The notes beneath the pieces are model-generated. The model did no database searches. It was not told the DNA's origin and saw nothing but the letters and a program-made list of their open reading frames with translations. 21,683 nt of DNA from Anaerolineaceae bacterium (GTDB taxonomy: Bacteria; Chloroflexota; Anaerolineae; Anaerolineales; Anaerolineaceae): NCBI GenBank assembly GCA_003446605.1, contig DMDF01000093.1:1-21683 (forward strand), read 5' to 3'. Within the stretch, counting starts at the first letter, position 1. The number at the start of each line of letters is the position of its first letter. The translations under genes and the position numbers were made by a program. Shown one piece after another: positions 20,680 to 21,683 of this stretch.

Positions 20680-21630
20680 ATGAAGATCCAAATTAAAAAG
20701 AAGGCGTCTTCCCGAATCACACCCCTAAGAAAAAGCGAAGCAAGACTGGCGCATCGTTATATCTTTCCTACGGCGCTGATCGTGTTCGGACTTGTCATTT
20801 TCCCTGCGATTTACAGTATCTGGATAGCTTTTCATGATGTTGGGCTGAAGAATCTCAACGATGTGCTGCATGCTCCCTATGTGGGGTTTGACAATTTCAA
20901 AAGTGTGATCAATGACTATACATTCAAATTCGAGGACTGGTCAAATGCCGGCGCGGTTGTTACCAGTATTCTCTATTCGTTTGGCTCTACGATCCTGACG
21001 GTATTCTTGGGACTTATAGCTGCTTTGTTGCTGAATCGCCCTTTTAAAGGGCGTGGTTTGGCACGCTCGGTCTTTCTCTTCCCTTATGTTGCGCCGATCG
21101 TGAGTGTTGCATTTGTGTGGCGCTGGATATTGGACCCCAGACAATCAGGGGTTCTCAATGATATTTTGTTAAAACTGAATTGGATCGATGCCCCACAAGC
21201 GTATCTTTCAACACGTGGATTGGCATTATTGTTGGTGATTCTTTTTGAGGCGTGGCGTTATTTTCCTTTTGCCATGTTAATGATCCTGGCACGACTGCAA
21301 GCCATTGATGACTTGCAGTATGAAGCAGCTGAGGTGGACGGGGCAAACACATGGCAGAAATTCATCTACATAACCCTCCCTGAATTGAAGTATGTGCTGG
21401 GTTCTTCATTCCTGCTGAGACTGATCTGGACGTTCAATAAATTTGATGATGTATTCCTGCTGACGGGTGGTGGATACGGCACGAAAGTACTGCCGATTCT
21501 AACGTACGAGTTCAGTTTTAAAACCTTTAATTTCGGGAAAGGCGCAGCCACCGCCATGATTTTATTGGTCATCGTGATTTTCTTTATGATCCTTTACTCC
21601 AAGACAGTCATGAAAGATGAAGAAGAATGA
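20680..21630 (+). CDS. ABC sugar transporter permease, MalF type
   Basis: A 316-residue inner-membrane permease with six predicted helices: HRYIFPTALIVFGLVIFPAI at about 25-44, then segments near 93-118, 128-150, 180-205, 240-255 and 288-308. The EAA loop that docks the ATPase is EAAEVDGANTWQKFIYITLP at 215-234, with the expected Gly at the seventh position. The protein starts with a basic cytoplasmic tail. AAGGAT precedes the ATG at suitable spacing. It is complete in the window and should pair with a MalG-type permease whose gene is expected directly downstream but is not intact before the window ends. Confidence 0.93.
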   Translation: MKIQIKKKASSRITPLRKSEARLAHRYIFPTALIVFGLVIFPAIYSIWIAFHDVGLKNLNDVLHAPYVGFDNFKSVINDYTFKFEDWSNAGAVVTSILYSFGSTILTVFLGLIAALLLNRPFKGRGLARSVFLFPYVAPIVSVAFVWRWILDPRQSGVLNDILLKLNWIDAPQAYLSTRGLALLLVILFEAWRYFPFAMLMILARLQAIDDLQYEAAEVDGANTWQKFIYITLPELKYVLGSSFLLRLIWTFNKFDDVFLLTGGGYGTKVLPILTYEFSFKTFNFGKGAATAMILLVIVIFFMILYSKTVMKDEEE

Positions 21631-21643
21631 GAGCGCGGGAAAT

Positions 21644-21683
21644 ATGAGTGAGAATATGAAAAAAGAATAAGCCCCCAAACAAA
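21644..21683 (+). other. Possible broken or frameshifted start of a second (MalG-type) permease
   Basis: After the MalF-type stop, an ATG at 21644 opens MSENMKKE and then meets TAA at 21668-21670. A run of six A (21659-21664) sits inside it. One A fewer would continue as MSENMKKNKPPNK to the window edge, which looks like the basic N-terminus of a MalG-type permease. The window ends too soon to tell an indel or sequencing error from a real start further right. Confidence 0.3.

Noticed and set aside
1..21683. Mobile elements, CRISPR arrays, toxin-antitoxin or phage-defence loci
   Set aside because: No integrase, transposase, spaced direct repeats, long terminal inverted repeats or paired small toxin-antitoxin genes were seen on either strand.

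Overview
The window looks like bacterial chromosome, most plausibly from the Chloroflexota (class Anaerolineae or a relative). This rests on gene content read from memory of families, not on a search. The pointers are a fused formiminotransferase/cyclodeaminase, a lipoprotein CapA of the type common in that phylum, a free-standing LysW-like carrier protein, a fused two-domain ECF ATPase, a DUF2202 lipoprotein, and a solute-binding lipoprotein with a long acidic linker. Base composition is moderate and even, and I see no phage, transposon, rRNA or CRISPR. It reads as ordinary chromosome with several well-formed regulatory elements.

Layout. (1) 248-1260: tRNA-Glu with its own promoter and terminator, then an SRAP/YedK-type abasic-site-protecting gene, all on the minus strand. 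(2) 1261-6165: a tight plus-strand run of ftcD, a CapA-like lipoprotein, dcd and an unrecognised multi-pass membrane protein. (3) 6166-9901: an iron block. feoA-feoB reads rightward from a promoter overlapped by a perfect palindrome. It converges on a leftward diheme/FAD ferric-reductase-like oxidoreductase that is followed by an unannotated 31-residue membrane peptide with a strong ribosome binding site. The reductase could supply Fe(II) to FeoB. (4) 9902-11280: a SprT-like zinc peptidase (minus) divergent from a small LysW-like zinc-ribbon protein. (5) 11307-15317: ECF transporter parts, with a fused A1A2 ATPase and the T protein in one operon and a likely S component on the opposite strand, separated by a DUF2202 lipoprotein. 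The S component and the lipoprotein share a bidirectional terminator. (6) 15379-17895: a methyltransferase (minus) and a uracil-type NCS2 permease (plus). Ahead of the permease is a textbook-looking attenuator: promoter, 24-codon leader ORF, U-rich tract, and a strong terminator that starts at the leader stop codon. (7) 18027-21683: a LacI-family regulator with two operator palindromes, one spanning its own promoter, followed by a solute-binding lipoprotein and a MalF-type permease of a probable sugar ABC importer. The window ends where the second permease should begin.

The most notable signals are the pyrBI-like leader-peptide attenuator before the uracil permease, the 31-residue peptide in the iron block, and promoters that appear to place transcription starts at or very near the start codon of feoA and of the SRAP gene. 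No wholly new system was found with confidence.
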